Positions 1-8,709 are shown, numbered from the stretch's first letter. The stretch: 64,000 nt of DNA from Anaerolineae bacterium (GCA_013178165.1 JABLXG010000017.1:1-64000); one strand, 5' to 3'. Notes: a model not told the origin generated them from the letters alone. Numbers and translations: made by a program.

Positions 1-170
1 GGTTGAAGGTTGCCCATCTACGCACCAAATCGCATGTGTATTTTCTCTCAAAATGACACGCGACTTCATTCTGTTGCAGGAACATGAAAACCATTCCACG
101 AATTTCAACCGAAAAGGATACAGTACCGTTTTCCTTGCGGAAACAGGCAATCAGATGTACGCTCCCCACC

Positions 171-917
171 ATGAGCGCACGAGTGACCCAGGCTACGATT
201 GAGCGCGTCCGCCGTATTTCGCCGACTCTGCAACGCCTTGAAATCGGGGTAGAAGCCAGCCTGGCCCGGCTCAAGCCCGGCCACGCTCTGCTGGCCCGCC
301 TGTCAGAAGAAGGCTGGGACCCCTATCTGGCCGAGCAGTGGATCCCGGTAGCGACGGACGGCCTGACCATCACCATCGAGCGCCCGGCACGCGATCACTA
401 TATGCCGGGCCAGATCGTCACCCTGCTGGGGCCGGTCGGCGCGCCCTTCCCGATGCGCCATAACCTGCATAACCTGTTGCTCCTGGCCCAGGATACCCCG
501 CCGACTCCGCTGGTCTTGCTGGCCAGCCTGGCCATCCGCAGCCAGATCGAAGTAACCCTGGTGCTGGGGGGCACGGCGACAGAATACCCGCTGGAGGCTT
601 TGCCGCCGGAGGTGGAGATTCTGACCGGGACGATCGAGGAGGGCTGGCCGAACCAGGTCACGACGGTCGGCTGGGCTGACCAGGTGATCGCCGTCGTCGA
701 TCCGCGCTACCGCGAGCAGCAGTATGCCGCCCTGCTGGCCAGAATCCACGAGTTGCGGGCGGAAGTGCCCCGGCAGTATGTGCTGGGTATCTTCGATCTG
801 CCCATGCCGTGCGGAACCGGCGCCTGCCAGGGGTGCGCTGTCTCCTGCCGCGAGAAGGATCGGCTGGTTTGCGTGGATGGCCCGGCCATAGACCTGCAGG
901 ATGTCAACTTCGGATAG
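171..917 (+). CDS. PyrK-like iron-sulfur electron-transfer protein
   Basis: The C-terminus carries the [2Fe-2S] cysteine pattern of dihydroorotate dehydrogenase electron-transfer subunits: CGTGACQGCAV, then a further Cys in LVCVDGP. The family passes electrons from NAD(P)H through FAD and the cluster to a partner enzyme. The N-terminal part is weakly conserved and I see no clear FAD-binding RxYS motif, so the partner and cofactors are uncertain. An in-frame ATG at 84 would add 29 residues; it has a possible AGGA site 4 nt upstream, but the extension looks unlike the family, so the ATG at 171 is preferred. The 3' end overlaps the next gene by 17 bp, suggesting translational coupling. No pyrD lies in view. 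Confidence 0.7.
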   Translation: MSARVTQATIERVRRISPTLQRLEIGVEASLARLKPGHALLARLSEEGWDPYLAEQWIPVATDGLTITIERPARDHYMPGQIVTLLGPVGAPFPMRHNLHNLLLLAQDTPPTPLVLLASLAIRSQIEVTLVLGGTATEYPLEALPPEVEILTGTIEEGWPNQVTTVGWADQVIAVVDPRYREQQYAALLARIHELRAEVPRQYVLGIFDLPMPCGTGACQGCAVSCREKDRLVCVDGPAIDLQDVNFG

Positions 918-1722
918 CCGCCTGATGGCAGTGACACAGCCCCTGACTGGCGTCCTGGGCGTCTTTGCCCATCCGGACGACGAGACGATCATGGCTGGCG
1001 GCACGCTGGCCATGCTTCACGCCTGCGGTGTGCCCACGCATATCGCCTGCGCCACCCGCGGCGAAGGCGGCGAGCGCGGCGAGCCGCCGGTCGTGCCCGA
1101 TCAGGCTGCGCTCGGCCCGGTTCGCGAGGCCGAGTTGCGCTGCGCCGCGGAAGCGCTGGGTGTGACTTCGCTCATATTGCTCGGCTACGTCGATCCGGTC
1201 GTCGGGCCGAACGCCGAGCTTGGCCCCTTTGCCGCTGATTTCGACGAATTGACCGCCCGGGTTGCCGATCTGATTGCTGGCTGCCGGGCGCGTGTTGTCC
1301 TGGCGCATGGCCCTGATGGGGAATACGGCCATCCGGCCCACCGTCTGATCTATCAGGCGGTCCTGGCCGCTGTCCGCGAGCACGCCCCGGCGACGCTATT
1401 CTATTCGGTGGCGGCCAGTGTGCCGGGAGTCGAGGATCACCTGTGGAATGCCAGCCGCACCGCGCATCTGGTGCTGGATATCAGTCCCTGGGCGGAGGCC
1501 AAGATTGCCGCAATGCTGTGTCATCGCTCCCAGCACGCCCTGTTCAAGCGGCGGCGCGGCCTGGCGCGGGTGGAAGAGGCTCTGCGCCGCCTGGAATCGT
1601 TTCACCGGGAATGGCCGCCCGCCGGAGATAACCTGCCGGACGATGACTTTGCCGCTCTGTTGCGCGCCACCGGCGCTGTAGCGCCGCCGCTTTTTGCCCA
1701 CCAGAAGGACGAACCACGATGA
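901..1722 (+). CDS. PIG-L/LmbE-family deacetylase
   Basis: Residues 23-28 read AHPDDE, the signature of the LmbE/PIG-L family, zinc hydrolases that remove acetyl groups from N-acetylglucosaminyl substrates such as glycolipid, mycothiol or bacillithiol precursors. A second metal-site region reads HGPDGEYGHPAH. At 273 residues it has the usual family length, with no signal peptide, so it is cytoplasmic. The ATG at 925 is an alternative start. It overlaps its upstream neighbour by 17 bp and its downstream neighbour by 4 bp (ATGA), so the three genes probably form one operon. The substrate cannot be told from sequence. Confidence 0.85.
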   Translation: MSTSDSRLMAVTQPLTGVLGVFAHPDDETIMAGGTLAMLHACGVPTHIACATRGEGGERGEPPVVPDQAALGPVREAELRCAAEALGVTSLILLGYVDPVVGPNAELGPFAADFDELTARVADLIAGCRARVVLAHGPDGEYGHPAHRLIYQAVLAAVREHAPATLFYSVAASVPGVEDHLWNASRTAHLVLDISPWAEAKIAAMLCHRSQHALFKRRRGLARVEEALRRLESFHREWPPAGDNLPDDDFAALLRATGAVAPPLFAHQKDEPR

Positions 1723-2951
1723 CCGATAAACTCACCCGGATCCGCGCCCAGCTTCCCGCCGTCCAGGATAAAGCCTTCCTCAACGCGGGCTGGTATGGCC
1801 CCCTGCCAGATGTGGCTGCTGAGGCCATCCGGGCCAGCATCGAGGCTGAGCATGCCCATGGCCGCCCGATCATGAGCCACATCCAGGCGATCCGGGAGGA
1901 TAAAGAGGCGCTGCGCCGGGAGTTTGCTGCCCTGCTCAACGCCCCGCTGGAAGGTGTCGCCCTCACTCATCACACCACCGATGGCATGAACATCGTCACG
2001 CTGGGCTTCAACTGGCAACCGGGCGATGAGGTAGCCACGACCAACCTTGAACACGAAGCCGGTCTCTTCCCGCTGTACATTATTCAGCAACGTTATGGCG
2101 TCAGGATCAACATCGCCGATGTGGGCGTTGGAGAGGAGCCGTTGGAGGCCATCGCCGCCATCCTGACGCCACGCACGCGCCTGCTCTCGATCAGCCACGT
2201 CTCCTATAGCTCCGGGGCGCGCTTCCCGCTGGAGGAGGTGATCGCCCTGGCTCACGCCCGTGGCGTCCCGGTGCTGGTGGATGGGGCGCAGTCGGTGGGC
2301 GTGTTCCCCGTCGATGTGACCGCGCTGAATGTAGATTACTATGCCGCGCCGGGGCAAAAGTGGCTGTGCGGGCCGGAAGGCGTCGGAGCGCTGTATATCC
2401 GCCCGGACCGCATGGCCGAACTGCAACCGACTTACCCGAACTTCAACACCATCCAGACGCACGACTGGCGGGGCGACTTCACTCTGACCCCGACTGCCGT
2501 CCGCTACGAGACGGGCACGATCTACCCGGCGGTGCTGGCCGGGATGCGCGCCAGCCTGCGCTGGTTCCAGGAGGAAGTCGGGCCGGCATGGGCTTATGCC
2601 CGCATTGCCCATATCGCTGCCTATGCGCGCCGCCGGCTGGCCAGCCTGCCCGGCGTGCGGCTGATCACCCCGGAAAAACGCCAGGCGTCGCTGGTCAACT
2701 TCCTGCCGGTGGGCTGGTCGGCAGCGCAGATGGCCGGGCTGGTGGCCGAACTGGATCGGCGCGGCTTCATCATCCGCAGCATCAGCCATGCGCCTTACTG
2801 CGTGCGTGTTTCCTGCGGCTTCTACAATACCGAAGCCGAGATCGATGGCCTGTGCGACGCGCTGGCCGAAGTGTTGGCCGCCGGGCCGGAAGCGGTGACT
2901 ATCCCGGACTGGGCGGTGCAGTACAACCTGTCGATGGAGCCGGTCTACTGA
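1719..2951 (+). CDS. Class V aminotransferase (cysteine desulfurase-like fold)
   Basis: A fold-type I PLP enzyme of 410 residues. The Schiff-base lysine is K214 in APGQKW, the PLP-ring aspartate is D188 in VDGAQS, and H160 lies in the usual SISHVSYSSG stretch. The family includes cysteine desulfurases, isopenicillin-N epimerase-like and kynureninase-like enzymes. I see no desulfurase-type active-site cysteine loop, so another amino-acid substrate is likely. Translation starts in an ATGA overlap with the LmbE gene. The gene ends just before a hairpin, closing the operon. Confidence 0.85.
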   Translation: MTDKLTRIRAQLPAVQDKAFLNAGWYGPLPDVAAEAIRASIEAEHAHGRPIMSHIQAIREDKEALRREFAALLNAPLEGVALTHHTTDGMNIVTLGFNWQPGDEVATTNLEHEAGLFPLYIIQQRYGVRINIADVGVGEEPLEAIAAILTPRTRLLSISHVSYSSGARFPLEEVIALAHARGVPVLVDGAQSVGVFPVDVTALNVDYYAAPGQKWLCGPEGVGALYIRPDRMAELQPTYPNFNTIQTHDWRGDFTLTPTAVRYETGTIYPAVLAGMRASLRWFQEEVGPAWAYARIAHIAAYARRRLASLPGVRLITPEKRQASLVNFLPVGWSAAQMAGLVAELDRRGFIIRSISHAPYCVRVSCGFYNTEAEIDGLCDALAEVLAAGPEAVTIPDWAVQYNLSMEPVY

Positions 2952-2985
2952 GCCGCTGGACAGGCAGACCTGAACTACGGAGCAG

Positions 2986-3014
2986 GGGCGGGGGCGGATG
3001 GCTCCCGCCCTTTT
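2986..3014 (+). terminator. Probable intrinsic terminator after the aminotransferase operon
   Basis: GGGCGGG (2986-2992) pairs with CCCGCCC (3004-3010) across an 11-nt loop and is followed by TTTT. It lies 35 bp after the stop codon. Confidence 0.5.
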
Positions 3015-3073
3015 CGCAGTTCGCCGCTCGCCGTGTTGCCCCGATTTCATGGCTAGCTGGTTTTCCTTCTCCC

Positions 3074-3102
3074 TTGTCCGTTGACGGTTGTCGTGATATA
3101 CT
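3074..3102 (+). promoter_or_regulatory. Predicted promoter of the MarR-ABC operon
   Basis: An extended -10, TGATATACT (hexamer TATACT at 3097-3102), lies 17 nt after a weak -35 (TTGTCC, 3074-3079). The ATG at 3109 follows the -10 by only 6 nt, so the transcript would be leaderless or nearly so. No Shine-Dalgarno is visible. Confidence 0.45.
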
Positions 3103-3108
3103 TAGATT

Positions 3109-3591
3109 ATGAAACCATTAGAGAATGAAAGCGATCTACCGCTGGTGGAAGCCTGCGCCGCGCAGGTGATGGATACCGTCCCGCTGATCATGCGCGTGAT
3201 CCGCGCGGAGATGCGCCGTCACCGCGCGCCTGATCTCTCCGTCCCGCAGTTTCGCGCCCTGCTGCATATCAGCCGGCGGCCCGGCGCGTCGCTCTCGGAC
3301 GTGGCCGAGCATCTGGGCCTGAGCCTGCCCTCGGTCTCCAAGCTGGTTGACCGGCTGGTGGCGCGCGGTCTGGTGATCCGCCAGAGCGCCGCTGATGACC
3401 GGCGGCGCGTCACCCTGGCCCTGACGGAAGCCGGGCGGGCGACCCTGCAGGAGGCTGTGCGGTTCACGCGGGCGCGTCTGCTGGAGGACCTGGCGATGCT
3501 GCCAGCGGAGGAATGCGCCGTTGTCGTGCAGGCCATGACGATCCTGCGCCGGATATTCATCACGGAGACAGAAGCCCAGGAAACACAATGA
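3109..3591 (+). CDS. MarR-family transcriptional regulator
   Basis: A 160-residue winged-helix protein. The recognition helix region (LSDVAEHLGLSLPSVSKLVDRL) and the wing (ADDRRRVTLALTEAG) are typical of MarR. Such proteins usually repress a neighbouring transporter and release DNA on binding a small molecule. The stop codon overlaps the start of the ABC ATPase (ATGA), so regulator and exporter are made from one transcript, implying autoregulation. The ligand is unknown. Confidence 0.9.
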   Translation: MKPLENESDLPLVEACAAQVMDTVPLIMRVIRAEMRRHRAPDLSVPQFRALLHISRRPGASLSDVAEHLGLSLPSVSKLVDRLVARGLVIRQSAADDRRRVTLALTEAGRATLQEAVRFTRARLLEDLAMLPAEECAVVVQAMTILRRIFITETEAQETQ

Positions 3592-4388
3592 CCCCCATTC
3601 TGGAAACGCATGCCCTGACCCGCCGCTTTGACCGGTTGGTTGCTGTGAACGCGCTGACGCTGGCGGTGGAGGAGGGCCAGATCTTTGGCCTGCTGGGGCC
3701 GAATGGTGCGGGCAAGAGCACGGCGATCAAGATGATGACCACCTTGCTCCCGCCCACCTCCGGCGACGCCTGGATCGCCGGTTACAGCGTCACGCGGGAC
3801 GCCGGGCAGGTTCGCCGCCTGATCGGTTACGTGCCGCAGATGCTTTCTGCCGATGGCACCCTGACCGGCTATGAGAACCTGCTGATCATGGCCAAGCTGT
3901 ACGACATCCCCCGCCAGGAGCGTGAGCAGCGTGTCCGCGATGCGCTGGCCTTCATGGGCCTGGAGGAAGCCGCCGACAAGCTGGTGCGCACCTACTCCGG
4001 CGGTATGATCCGGCGGCTGGAGTTCGCCCAGTCGATGCTGCATCGTCCGCGTGTGTTGTTCCTGGACGAGCCAACCGTCGGTCTGGACCCCGGCGCGCGC
4101 CGCGCTGTGTGGGAGCTGGTACGCCGCTACAGTGCGGAGCACCGCACGACTATCCTCCTGACCACCCATCTGATGGAGGAGGCCGACGCCCTGTGCGACC
4201 GGATCGCGATTATGCACCTGGGCAATGTGGTGGCTTCCGGCACGCCGGCGGAACTCAAGGCGTCGATCGGCGGCAATGGGGCCACCCTGGACGATGTGTT
4301 TATCTACTATTCCGGCAGTAGCCTGGATTCGGGAGGCACTTACCGTGACACTTCACGAACACGACGCACCGCGCGCCGGCTGGGATAG
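3588..4388 (+). CDS. ABC exporter ATP-binding protein (DrrA-like)
   Basis: A 266-residue ABC ATPase with Walker A GPNGAGKST (37-45), signature YSGGM (136-140) and Walker B VLFLDEP (156-162), followed by the H-loop region LLTTHL. The single domain with a downstream ABC-2 permease resembles the daunorubicin-resistance DrrAB and related multidrug or lipid exporters. The start ATG at 3588 overlaps the MarR stop. An upstream in-frame start at 3513 would lie inside marR and is rejected. The 3' end overlaps the permease by 44 bp. The last 20 or so residues are Arg-rich and may be a by-product of that overlap. Confidence 0.9.
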   Translation: MTPILETHALTRRFDRLVAVNALTLAVEEGQIFGLLGPNGAGKSTAIKMMTTLLPPTSGDAWIAGYSVTRDAGQVRRLIGYVPQMLSADGTLTGYENLLIMAKLYDIPRQEREQRVRDALAFMGLEEAADKLVRTYSGGMIRRLEFAQSMLHRPRVLFLDEPTVGLDPGARRAVWELVRRYSAEHRTTILLTTHLMEEADALCDRIAIMHLGNVVASGTPAELKASIGGNGATLDDVFIYYSGSSLDSGGTYRDTSRTRRTARRLG

Positions 4389-5193
4389 TCCGGTTGCCCT
4401 GCAGCCCGGCAACGCGCTGGGCGCTGTCAGCGGCTTTGTGCGGAAGACGCTGGTCATCGCCGAACTGGAAGCGCGCAAGCTACGCCACGACCCGACCGAA
4501 CTGTTCACACGGGCGGTGCAACCGGCGCTGTGGCTGTTGGTGTTCGGGCAGGTGTTCGAGCGGACACGGGCCATCCCGACCGGAGATGTGCGCTACATCG
4601 ACTTCATGGCGCCGGGCATCCTGGCCCAGAGTGTGCTGTTTATCGCCATCTTCAGCGGGATCACGGTCATCTGGGAGCGCGACCTGGGGATCGTGCACAA
4701 GTTCTTGGTCAGCCCGACCCCACGCACGGCGCTGGTGCTGGGCAAGGCGCTCTCGGCGGGTGTGCGCGCACTGACCCAGGCGGTCATCATCTACCTGCTG
4801 GCCCTGCTGATCGGCGTGCGGCTGCACTGGCATCCGCTGGCTCTGCTGGGCGTGCTGGTGGCGATCGTGCTGGGGGCGGCGGCTTTTTCCACCTTCTCGC
4901 TGATCATTGCCTGTCTGGTCAAGACACGCGAGCGCTTCATGGGCATCGGCCAGTTGTTGACGATGCCGCTGTTCTTTGCCAGCAACGCCATTTACCCGAT
5001 CAGCATCATGCCCGACTGGCTCAAGGTGCTGGCCACAATCAACCCGCTCTCCTATGAGGTGGATGTGCTGCGCACGCTGATGCTTGGCCAGCCGGTCACG
5101 GCCAGCCTGGCGCTGGATTTTGTTGTGCTGCTGGCCGTAGCGATTCTGTTGGTGCTGATCGGGGCACGGCTGTACCCCCGTGTGGTGGTCTAG
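4345..5193 (+). CDS. ABC-2 type transporter permease (DrrB-like)
   Basis: A 282-residue integral membrane protein with about six hydrophobic segments and the ABC-2 family region (NAIYPISIMPDWLKVLATINP) before the last segment. It pairs with the upstream ATPase as an exporter under MarR control. The GTG at 4345 is chosen because GGGAGG lies 8 nt upstream; the longer frame from 4225 lies inside the ATPase gene. The stop codon overlaps the convergent response regulator stop by 3 bp. Confidence 0.88.
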   Translation: MTLHEHDAPRAGWDSPVALQPGNALGAVSGFVRKTLVIAELEARKLRHDPTELFTRAVQPALWLLVFGQVFERTRAIPTGDVRYIDFMAPGILAQSVLFIAIFSGITVIWERDLGIVHKFLVSPTPRTALVLGKALSAGVRALTQAVIIYLLALLIGVRLHWHPLALLGVLVAIVLGAAAFSTFSLIIACLVKTRERFMGIGQLLTMPLFFASNAIYPISIMPDWLKVLATINPLSYEVDVLRTLMLGQPVTASLALDFVVLLAVAILLVLIGARLYPRVVV

Positions 5194-6053
5194 CGGCTCT
5201 GCGGCGGGCGGCTCAGCGGTCGCCGCGCCAGCAGGATAGCTTTCTTGAGGGCGGCAACATCCGCGAAGGGGCCTGCGCCGGGCGGCAGGACGCCACTCTG
5301 GAGGGTCAGGCTGGTCTGCTGGCGCTCGGCCAGCGGGTAAAAGTAGGGCAGAGTCTCCAGGAGCCGGGCCTCGATCCGGGTGCGCAGGCCGGCCAGCCGC
5401 CCCGCATCGACCACGATCACCAGATCGGATGGCCCCAGATGCCCGACGAAGTCGGTCTCCGCGCCGCCTTCCTGCACCGCATTACGCACCATCAGGCTGA
5501 CAGCACGCAGCGCATCATCGGCGGTCACAAAGCCGTAGCGTTCGCGGAAGTCTTCCAGCCCGCCCAGGGTGATGCATAGAACGCCCCAGCCGCGTTGTGG
5601 CAGCAGCGCGGCCAGCTGTTCATCCACCACTGCGCCTTCCGGCAGGCCGGTGACGCGGTTGAGCGATGGCCGCTGGGCGGCGCGGCGTAACGTGTTGCGG
5701 ATGCGCAGACGCAGTTCCTGGATATCAAAGGGCTTGGTAATGTAATCGACTACTCCCAATTCCAGGCCCTGCAGCCTGTCCACACGGTCACGCTTCTCTG
5801 TCAGGAAGATGATCGGGGTGTCCTGTGTGGGGTGGTGAGAGCGCAGGCGGCGGCAAACCTCGTAGCCGTCGATATCGGGCAGGTGGATGTCCAGGATGAC
5901 CAGATCGGGATCGTGGCGGGCGGCTAGCGTCAGGGCCTGCTCCCCCTGGGAAGCGGTCAGGACGGTGTAGCCCTGCACATCCAGGTAGGCCGTTAGCATG
6001 TCGGCCAGGTCGTGATCATCCTCGACGATCAGGATCTGCAATTTGTCGGCCAC
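5190..6053 (-). CDS. Response regulator: REC domain plus degenerate GGDEF domain
   Basis: Residues 1-120 form a receiver domain with acidic pocket EDD (11-13), phospho-acceptor D55 and lysine K107 in TKPF. Residues 130-285 have the fold pattern of a GGDEF domain (RVTGLPEG opening, FRERYGFVTADDALR helix), but the active-site signature is replaced by a GPSDL-like sequence, so diguanylate cyclase activity is unlikely. The start is GTG at 6053, with AGGAGA 8 nt upstream; a longer frame to 6305 is rejected. Downstream of V4R and Roadblock genes on the same strand, it probably belongs to that signalling set. No cognate histidine kinase is in view. Confidence 0.82.
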   Translation of the reverse strand: MADKLQILIVEDDHDLADMLTAYLDVQGYTVLTASQGEQALTLAARHDPDLVILDIHLPDIDGYEVCRRLRSHHPTQDTPIIFLTEKRDRVDRLQGLELGVVDYITKPFDIQELRLRIRNTLRRAAQRPSLNRVTGLPEGAVVDEQLAALLPQRGWGVLCITLGGLEDFRERYGFVTADDALRAVSLMVRNAVQEGGAETDFVGHLGPSDLVIVVDAGRLAGLRTRIEARLLETLPYFYPLAERQQTSLTLQSGVLPPGAGPFADVAALKKAILLARRPLSRPPQSR

Positions 6054-6163
6054 CGGTGCCGCTCTCCTGCTGGGCCGGGGATGGCGGGCCAGCGATGAGT
6101 CGGGGCAGGGGGGAGCAGCAGCCCCCGGCAGAGTCATGGCCGGGGGCGCGTGCGGGCGAAGAG

Positions 6164-6799
6164 CTAGGTAATTGGCTCTTTGTAGATGACGAAGACGCAG
6201 TGTTGATCGCCTTTGGCGATGCAGTCGCTTTCGTAAACGCGGAACTCGTGGCCACCGCTCACCCAGCGCAGCCCTTCCTGCAGCAGGCCGACCGCGGCAT
6301 GGCACAGCGGTTTGTCGGTGGTGCGGTTGAAGCAGACAGGGCAGACATCGCGGATGTAGTACTTAAAGTGATCGTCGTACTCTTCCACGTCGCTTTTCTG
6401 GTCGCTGAACTGGCTGAAGATGGCGGCCATGGCTGGCAGGCCCATCTTGAGCTTGGCCTGCAGAGGGAGCACCTTGAAAGCCATGTCGCCGACACCGGCC
6501 AGCGCGCCGAAGTTCTTGAGGCCCTGGCTGAAGCAGGCGCGCCCTGCCCGCAGGGCCAGACCGCGCCCGCCGCGGGGGCCGTACATCTCTTCCAGTCCGG
6601 CATTGAGCGCGGTAAATTCGGCGAAATCGAACTCTCTGTTGAGGTTGTCCGGGGGATAATTGCCAATGTATTGACCCAGGCCGGCCAGGTTCAGCACCGC
6701 ATTCAACCCGTTGACCCCCATGACATCTTCCATCGCTTCGATGTAGATGCGGGCGATCTTGTTCGGGTAATACAGGCCGCTCTTCTTATCAATCGGCAC
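6164..6799 (-). CDS. V4R-domain protein
   Basis: The C-terminal half (about residues 130-211) matches the V4R (4-vinyl reductase) domain: CPVCFNR, a central helix, then C(I)AKGD..C with a final beta strand. V4R domains bind small hydrophobic molecules or tetrapyrrole intermediates and are often sensors, so this is not evidence for bacteriochlorophyll reductase activity. The N-terminal half is a helical region of unknown role. The start is GTG at 6799, five nt after an AGGAGG; an upstream GTG at 6814 overlaps that ribosome site. It lies between Roadblock and response-regulator genes. Confidence 0.8.
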   Translation of the reverse strand: MPIDKKSGLYYPNKIARIYIEAMEDVMGVNGLNAVLNLAGLGQYIGNYPPDNLNREFDFAEFTALNAGLEEMYGPRGGRGLALRAGRACFSQGLKNFGALAGVGDMAFKVLPLQAKLKMGLPAMAAIFSQFSDQKSDVEEYDDHFKYYIRDVCPVCFNRTTDKPLCHAAVGLLQEGLRWVSGGHEFRVYESDCIAKGDQHCVFVIYKEPIT

Positions 6800-6945
6800 G
6801 CCAGCCTCCTTCACTCAAAAGTCGCCAAGATGGTCACGCTCAGGATGGCAGCGGCGGTGGGCGGATCCGCACCTGAAAGCGCCGGAGCCGCCGGCCAGAC
6901 CCGCTCAGGCCGTATAGCTACCTGGGTGCGTTGACCGGGGTGCTC

Positions 6946-7317
6946 CTAGACCAGCTTTTCCAGTTCGCTGACAGCGCGGTTCATATCCAGGAAGATCAGG
7001 CCCAGCTTGGCCTGCTGGCGGGCCAGGACGGTCAGCACGGCTTCCTCGCCTATGGCCTGCAGCAGCACGTAGCCGCGCTCGCCTTTGACGTAGACCTGAT
7101 CCAGCTTGCCGCGCCGTAGCTCGCTGGCGATCCGCTCTCCCAGGGAGATCATCGCCGCCGACATCGCCGAAACGCGGTCTTCCTCGATGTTGGCAGGCAG
7201 GGAAGAGGCCATGCTCAGGCCATCGACGCTGACAATTGCCGCTGCTTCGACATCGGCGGAGCTGGCCTGCAGCTCACGCAGACGTTCTGCCAGTTGTTCG
7301 GTGCGTGTCTTGCCCAA
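6946..7317 (-). CDS. Roadblock/LC7-domain protein
   Basis: A 123-residue single-domain protein with the Roadblock pattern: an N-terminal helix, then AAIVSVDGLSMASSLP, and a central GERGYVLLQAIG strand pair. Bacterial Roadblock proteins such as MglB act on small Ras-like GTPases or in switch complexes. The start is TTG at 7317 with GAGGAGA upstream. No GTPase gene is next to it; the neighbours are V4R and REC-GGDEF genes on the same strand, so a sensor or polarity module is plausible but inferred. Confidence 0.85.
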   Translation of the reverse strand: MGKTRTEQLAERLRELQASSADVEAAAIVSVDGLSMASSLPANIEEDRVSAMSAAMISLGERIASELRRGKLDQVYVKGERGYVLLQAIGEEAVLTVLARQQAKLGLIFLDMNRAVSELEKLV

Positions 7318-7652
7318 AGGTGCGCTCTCCTCAGCTCCGGCGGTTACCCGCCGGGATCACCCTGCCACCGCCAGCCGGCGGTTCGATCCGGGCCGGGGGC
7401 TGAATGTATAATAGGCCCACAGATCGCCTGTATGCCTTTCCCGGCCTGTGCGCCTAGAGCAATGCCGCATGGATTGCAGGCCGGGTACTGGGGACCATGC
7501 AGGATCCTTCAAACCATGCGTTGATCTTGCAGAAAGCTTAGCTTGCGGTACTGTAGCACAGCGCCAAACCCTTGTCAAGCAGGGTCAAAAGCAGGGATGC
7601 AGGCGTCTGTGGCGGCGATTTCCGGTGCGATTGCGGGGCTGGGTGACCATCC
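7318..7652. other. Divergent intergenic region
   Basis: This 335-bp gap separates divergent genes. A TATAAT hexamer on the plus strand at 7407-7412 could be a -10 element, but it lies about 240 nt before the lipoprotein start and no good -35 is visible. I see no small gene or RNA. Confidence 0.3.
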
Positions 7653-8645
7653 ATGAAGCGACTGAATCTGGCAGTGCTATCCCTGATCGTCCTGTCTCTG
7701 GCGGCCTGTGGTGGGGTTGTCGATCCGGTGTTGCCGACTGCCGTGTTGACGCCGACGGTCACGCCTACACGCCAGCCATCGCCGACTCTCCCCCCTTCCG
7801 ATACTCCGGTCCCAACGCATGCCCTGACAGCTACCGGCGGCCCCAGCCCGACCTCGATCATCGGCCCGACGCGCACGCCGGAACCTATCCGGCAGACGCC
7901 CACGCCACGCCCGAACCCCAATGCGCCGCGCATCGAATACTTCACGGCTGATCCGGCCTATGTCTACCCCGGCGATCAGGTCACCCTGTTCTGGTCGATC
8001 CGGGGGGCGGACCGCGCCGCCATCTACCGGCTGGACGCGCTCGGCCAGCGCAACCAGCTCTGGAATGTCGAACCGAGCGGCTCGCTGACCGTGCAGACCA
8101 ACCGTCGCGACCGGGGTACGGCGGATTTCCTGCTCACCGTGGATAATGGCCAGTTCTATGTCGAACAACTGTTGAGCGTGCCATTGCTATGTGCCTACAG
8201 CTGGTTCTTTGCGCCGGAGCCGGTGGAGTGTCCTGACGCCGCCGTTGTGGAAAGCACACACATCGAGCAGATGTTTGAAGGCGGACGGATGATTTACGTG
8301 GAAGCGGAAGACCAGGTTTACGTCCTGTTTTCCGATGGCCGCACCCCGGCCTGGACGGCCTTCCAGAATCGCTATGTGGGCGGGCAGACGCCCGACGAAG
8401 ACACCAACTTCGTGCCCCCGCCAGGGCGTTACCAGCCGGTGCGTATCCTGGGTGTGATCTGGCGTGGCAGTGACCCGGTCCGTAACCGGCTGGCCCTGGG
8501 TTTGCAGCCGGAAGTGACCTACGAAGGGGCGCTGCAGACGGCCACTGAAGGCCAGGCGAAGACGATCTACCTGCGCAGCGCCGATGGCAGTGTGCTGCGA
8601 CTGGAAGCGCAGGGCCGGGGCTGGGGCGTCATCGGCGCGCCATAG
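7653..8645 (+). CDS. Secreted lipoprotein of unknown function
   Basis: A type II signal peptide is clear: basic start, hydrophobic core, lipobox LAAC with the lipidated Cys at 19. Residues 28-90 are a Thr/Pro-rich spacer. From about residue 92 the protein resembles an Ig-like beta domain (YPGDQVTLFWSIRGAD), followed by a region of unknown fold. It is therefore a surface-anchored protein with a flexible stalk. I recognise no catalytic motif. It is a single gene, ending at a strong hairpin shared with the convergent gene. Confidence 0.75.
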   Translation: MKRLNLAVLSLIVLSLAACGGVVDPVLPTAVLTPTVTPTRQPSPTLPPSDTPVPTHALTATGGPSPTSIIGPTRTPEPIRQTPTPRPNPNAPRIEYFTADPAYVYPGDQVTLFWSIRGADRAAIYRLDALGQRNQLWNVEPSGSLTVQTNRRDRGTADFLLTVDNGQFYVEQLLSVPLLCAYSWFFAPEPVECPDAAVVESTHIEQMFEGGRMIYVEAEDQVYVLFSDGRTPAWTAFQNRYVGGQTPDEDTNFVPPPGRYQPVRILGVIWRGSDPVRNRLALGLQPEVTYEGALQTATEGQAKTIYLRSADGSVLRLEAQGRGWGVIGAP

Positions 8646-8682
8646 GCCCGGCGCGCGGACGGACAGAAGATGCAGAAACAGA

Positions 8683-8709
8683 TGGGGCGGGCTGCACAGG
8701 CCCGCCCCA
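8683..8709. terminator. Hairpin between convergent genes
   Basis: TGGGGCGGGC (8683-8692) and GCCCGCCCCA (8700-8709) form a perfect 10-bp stem with a 7-nt loop. It lies between stops at 8645 and 8739 and could end transcription from both sides, although no long T tract follows. Confidence 0.55.

Noticed and set aside
1602-3050. Minus-strand open frame of 482 codons
   Set aside because: It opposes the well-supported class V aminotransferase and reads as Arg/Gly/His-rich low-quality protein.
6164-6799. Bacteriochlorophyll 4-vinyl reductase
   Set aside because: V4R domains occur in many sensors and chaperones; there are no bch neighbours, so only the domain name is used.
6056-6934. Plus-strand open frame of 292 codons
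   Set aside because: It is antisense to the V4R gene, has no motif and no ribosome site; it is a shadow.
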